Part shown: piece by piece, positions 61,741 to 64,000 of the stretch
Layout of the letters: every line of letters begins with the position of its first letter
Numbering within the stretch: position 1 is the stretch's first letter
NCBI RefSeq assembly: GCF_024341905.1
Contig: NZ_BQXY01000002.1
Location: 620,001 to 684,000 of the forward strand
Direction of reading: 5' to 3'
DNA from: Clostridium folliculivorans
GTDB lineage: Bacteria; Bacillota; Clostridia; Clostridiales; Clostridiaceae
Length of the DNA: 64,000 bases
The notes under the pieces: generated by a model
The model's input: only the letters and a program-made list of their open reading frames with translations
The model's database searches: none
What the model was told of the DNA's origin: nothing
Position numbers and translations under genes: made by a program

Positions 61741-62181
61741 TTATAGTTTTTTAGAATCATTTATTGACTTATCTATCAATTCAATTAAATCACTACTTAC
61801 ACTCCAATAATATCCACTACTGTCTAGCATTATTCCATCATTATCATCCTTCCAAAATGAACCTCCATAGGTGTAATTATTCTTTGTTTGTATCATTAGT
61901 TTCGTATATTTCATAGTTTTCTCTTTAGGAGGAAAATTATTTAGCTCAATTTTATTAAGTTTTTTCATATTAGATACTTCCTGAGATAATTCAGATACCA
62001 ACTTTGGATTTGTTATAATATAATTGTTATCCTTAGTGTTTATTAATACGTCTTTCAATTCATTTTTAGAAATATTGAACTGCCATATTGAAATATGAGT
62101 GTTAGAATAATAAATAAATCCTATAAAAACTAAAGCTATGGACATTGCCATTGATACTCTTAATATTATTTTATTTTTCAC
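61741..62181 (-). CDS. Membrane-anchored protein of unknown function
   Basis: The 146-residue product starts with GTG after AGGGGTGATATA. One N-terminal hydrophobic segment (VSMAMSIALVFIGFIYY) precedes an outside domain. That domain has HISIWQFNISKNELKDVLIN, a KETMKYTKLMIQTKNN strand pair and GYYWSVSSDLIELIDKSIND at the end. It resembles small firmicute proteins with one alpha/beta sensor-like domain, but no family is recognised. Confidence 0.75.
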   Translation of the reverse strand: MKNKIILRVSMAMSIALVFIGFIYYSNTHISIWQFNISKNELKDVLINTKDNNYIITNPKLVSELSQEVSNMKKLNKIELNNFPPKEKTMKYTKLMIQTKNNYTYGGSFWKDDNDGIMLDSSGYYWSVSSDLIELIDKSINDSKKL

Positions 62182-62302
62182 TATATCACCCCTATTAATA
62201 TTAAATTAGCTATATCATTAAAATATTACATAACTACTTGGTATTCTTATAATCTTTATTTAATTTTCTCCAATCAGATTTGATTTGAGGAAGCTTTTCT
62301 TA

Positions 62303-62785
62303 TCAGAGAATCATAACCAAAAAATCAACATTGCCACTATCAGATGATCTTTCAAAAGAACTAACTTTTTTAAATCCACTTTTTTCATATACTCTTATTG
62401 CTCTTTCATTAAAGGCTGATACTGTTAAACGAATTTCTTTTGCAGATAGCTTATCTCTAGCAAAATCTAAACCACCCTTTAGAAATTCAAGTCCTAACCC
62501 AAGACCACACAAATCTGGGTTCATTCCTAAACCAATATCCGTAACATCTTTGCTAGCATAAACCCCAAATTTATTTCCTACTGGAACTTGAGCAGCTTCA
62601 CCAAAACAATAGTAACCAACAAGATTGCTTTCTTTATCTAAAACCGAAAAATAACACCCATTAAGAAGTTCATCTTTGCAATTATCACTTCCGTCCATGC
62701 TATACATTGAATATGGTTCTTTATAAGCCCACTTTGATATTTGCCTTGCATAATCATAACTCATTTGTTGTATATTCAGTTTCAT
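62303..62785 (-). CDS. GNAT-family acetyltransferase
   Basis: Start at 62785, after ACGGAGGATTTTAC. The frame from 62824 lies inside the upstream gene. The 160-residue protein has LVGYYCFGEAAQVPVGNKFG, then IGLGMNPDLCGLGLGLEFLK (acetyl-CoA loop LCGLGLG in place of Q/R-x-x-G-x-G/A), and AFNERAIRVYEKSGFKKVSS. The start overlaps the stop of the zinc-ribbon gene by four bases (ATGA), so the two are made together. Confidence 0.87.
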   Translation of the reverse strand: MKLNIQQMSYDYARQISKWAYKEPYSMYSMDGSDNCKDELLNGCYFSVLDKESNLVGYYCFGEAAQVPVGNKFGVYASKDVTDIGLGMNPDLCGLGLGLEFLKGGLDFARDKLSAKEIRLTVSAFNERAIRVYEKSGFKKVSSFERSSDSGNVDFLVMIL

Positions 62786-63003
62786 GTAAAATCCTCCGTA
62801 ACTGCACAATCCATGCATAACCATGATTTGAAATATTGTGAATTAATACTATATATTTTATTTACAATTAGGTCTATAAATATTGGATTTCTACAATATC
62901 TCCAGGTGTTTTCTCCAAAAATACAGAATGGACATTGGGATTCTTCTTTTTCATCTTCTGGAAAGGTCAAATTACTCAACCAATTTAATATTTTTTCTTC
63001 CAT
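62782..63003 (-). CDS. Small zinc-ribbon-like protein (73 aa) coupled to a GNAT
   Basis: GGAGGTTTGT precedes the ATG. The product has a charged N-terminus and two CxxC knuckles: C24-P-F-C27 and C63-M-D-C66, 35 residues apart, with an extra C37. This is the layout of a treble-clef or zinc-ribbon. It overlaps the following acetyltransferase by ATGA, which suggests a partner or substrate-presenting role for the GNAT, as an inference. The family is not recognised. Confidence 0.72.
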   Translation of the reverse strand: MEEKILNWLSNLTFPEDEKEESQCPFCIFGENTWRYCRNPIFIDLIVNKIYSINSQYFKSWLCMDCAVTEDFT

Positions 63004-63114
63004 ACAAACCTCCGAGGTATCATAAAGGCTTAGAAGTAAATTAACACTTCATATTAAATCAGGATTTTGATGTGGATTCAAAATATAATTACCACTCTGA
63101 CTTAATTACTTGTA

Positions 63115-63123
63115 ATTATATCA
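63115..63123 (-). promoter_or_regulatory. Extended -10 promoter of the zinc-ribbon/GNAT operon
   Basis: TGATATAAT followed by TACAAGT on the minus strand, 110 bp before the start codon. It is identical over 19 bases to the element at 60089-60107. Confidence 0.6.
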
Positions 63124-63253
63124 TTAGAAACCAATTTATTCCACAAAATGTATGGTTTACTGGGTCTCCAAATACACTTTTCCACCACACCATTTAAATC
63201 TCAAGATATTGTTCTTATATATTTCATGCCCCATTTTTCAATCTTGCAACGCA

Positions 63254-63291
63254 AAACACCGCAGAATTCAATTCATGAATAATGCGGTGTT
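63254..63291 (-). terminator. Terminator of the last GNAT gene
   Basis: AACACCGCA / TGCGGTGTT perfect stem around ATTCAATTCATGAAT, followed on the minus strand by TTTGCG. It lies 80 bp after the stop at 63374 and is a sister of the hairpin at 60314. Confidence 0.75.
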
Positions 63292-63373
63292 CTCATATAA
63301 CCATCATTAGGGTAATCACATTTACATATCAGATTACTAACTACTAAATTTAAGCACGGTACCTTAATAAACC

Positions 63374-63892
63374 CTATAATATAAGCTTCATTAAATTATC
63401 TGTCTGCTCATCATCACCTAATACGAAAATATGGGTATCAAACTTTTCAAATCCTAGCTTTTCATAAAATCTTATTGCATTTATATTATGTTCCCATACC
63501 CCTAGCCAAACATAATTTATGTTATTCTCTCTTCCAAGCTCTATAGCTTTTTGTATTAATCTCTTACCAATCTGCTTACCTTTGCACTGCTGCAATACAT
63601 AAATTCTTTGCACTTCTAAGCTGTTTTCGTGACCTTCCTCTGTTTGTGCTTTGTCAAAATTCACTTTCATATATGCAACTACTTCTTCATTATTTTCCAC
63701 TATGTAAAATCTTGAGCCGCTATTTTTCACTTCACTTTCAACTTGCTCATAAGAGAAATTTTCTCTTAAATAATTTTCCATATCTTCTTTTGAATTCTCA
63801 TCAGAAAAAGTTTCATAGAAGGTTTTTTCACCTATATCTTTAATTTTTTCTATATCCATTAAATCACATTCTTTAATTAAAAAGTTTTCCAT
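63374..63892 (-). CDS. GNAT acetyltransferase, PaiA/spermidine-acetyltransferase-like
   Basis: A 172-residue GNAT. The opening IKECDLMDIEKIKDIGEKTF and YETFSDENSKEDMENYL is typical of PaiA-like polyamine acetyltransferases. VAYMKVNFDKAQ, LEVQRIYVLQQCKGKQIGKR (acetyl-CoA loop QCKGKQIG) and EHNINAIRFYEKLGFEKFDT follow. Polyamine acetylation is the closest guess for the substrate. GGAGGAAT precedes the ATG. Confidence 0.88.
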   Translation of the reverse strand: MENFLIKECDLMDIEKIKDIGEKTFYETFSDENSKEDMENYLRENFSYEQVESEVKNSGSRFYIVENNEEVVAYMKVNFDKAQTEEGHENSLEVQRIYVLQQCKGKQIGKRLIQKAIELGRENNINYVWLGVWEHNINAIRFYEKLGFEKFDTHIFVLGDDEQTDNLMKLIL

Positions 63893-63909
63893 AAATTTTA
63901 TTCCTCCAA

Positions 63910-64000
63910 CTACTCTATTGTTACTTGTTTATTATTTATATCAAGAATTGAAGCTTTACATGTTCCGCCTAATTCCTCTTGCACTGTTTTTGCTAGATCT
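63910..64000 (-). CDS. C-terminal end of an unidentified gene (partial)
   Basis: Reading on the minus strand from the right edge, the last 29 residues are DLAKTVQEELGGTCKASILD, then INNKQVTIE and a TAG at 63910-63912. The stop lies 18 bases before the GNAT start codon, whose GGAGG site overlaps this gap, so the two genes are probably one operon. The fragment is too short to name. Confidence 0.6.
   Translation of the reverse strand, partial: DLAKTVQEELGGTCKASILDINNKQVTIE

Overview
The window is AT-rich, low-GC Gram-positive DNA. Purine-rich Shine-Dalgarno sites precede nearly every gene, A/T-ending codons dominate, and most genes lie on the minus strand. Gene content (ECF sigma factor with a DUF4179 partner, Bce-like ABC exporter, GT4 glycolipid transferases, zinc-phospholipase-C-fold protein, many GNAT, APH, HAD and Nudix enzymes) fits a Clostridium-type firmicute chromosome. 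I see no rRNA, tRNA, CRISPR, prophage or transposase gene.

Layout. 0-9 kb (minus): the start of an unknown gene, cdsA, a conserved unknown, a nitrilase-fold enzyme, a NIF3-insert-like protein, a cytosolic gluzincin peptidase, a DUF1646 transporter, YjbR and HD proteins, a small lipoprotein and an APH-fold kinase. 9-15.3 kb: an orphan with ADP-ribosyltransferase-like features, a DUF4362-like lipoprotein, an Acg-type flavin oxidoreductase behind its TetR regulator (operator over the start site), DUF1697 and a nitroreductase. 15.3-20.5 kb (plus): a TetR gene with five copies of one operator, then a DHA2 efflux pump and its HlyD adaptor. 20.5-30.5 kb: ECF sigma/DUF4179 pair, an unknown protein with a metallophosphoesterase, several unknown exported proteins, an HTH protein and a two-gene Bce-like exporter. 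31-39 kb (minus): an esterase, two GT4 glycosyltransferases, a TVP38/VTT membrane protein, an OmpR-type two-component system and a signal-less zinc-PLC-fold protein, which together look like an envelope-lipid locus next to the lipid gene cdsA elsewhere in the window. 39-47 kb: HAD phosphatase, two diguanylate cyclases of different architecture, a membrane gluzincin and a YiiX-like permuted papain protein. 47-64 kb (minus): glycerate kinase followed by a long run of small accessory genes (five GNATs, two MerR regulators with 19-bp-spacer promoters, HD proteins, an epimerase, APH, HAD, Nudix, a truncated S51 peptidase, small membrane proteins and a zinc-ribbon protein).

The least explained content is intergenic. 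At least three families of dispersed, palindromic, MITE-like repeats occur between genes. One has about 100-bp copies with TATAGAGTYCCTA ends. One is a nested hairpin of about 130 bp with a conserved loop. One is built on perfect inverted arms containing CAACATTTTTTTAATACAT. There is also a 347-bp unit bounded by perfect 25-bp inverted repeats that encloses a 28-bp perfect palindrome. Several reading frames are decayed or truncated (3576-3742, 49364-49589, 61144-61557).
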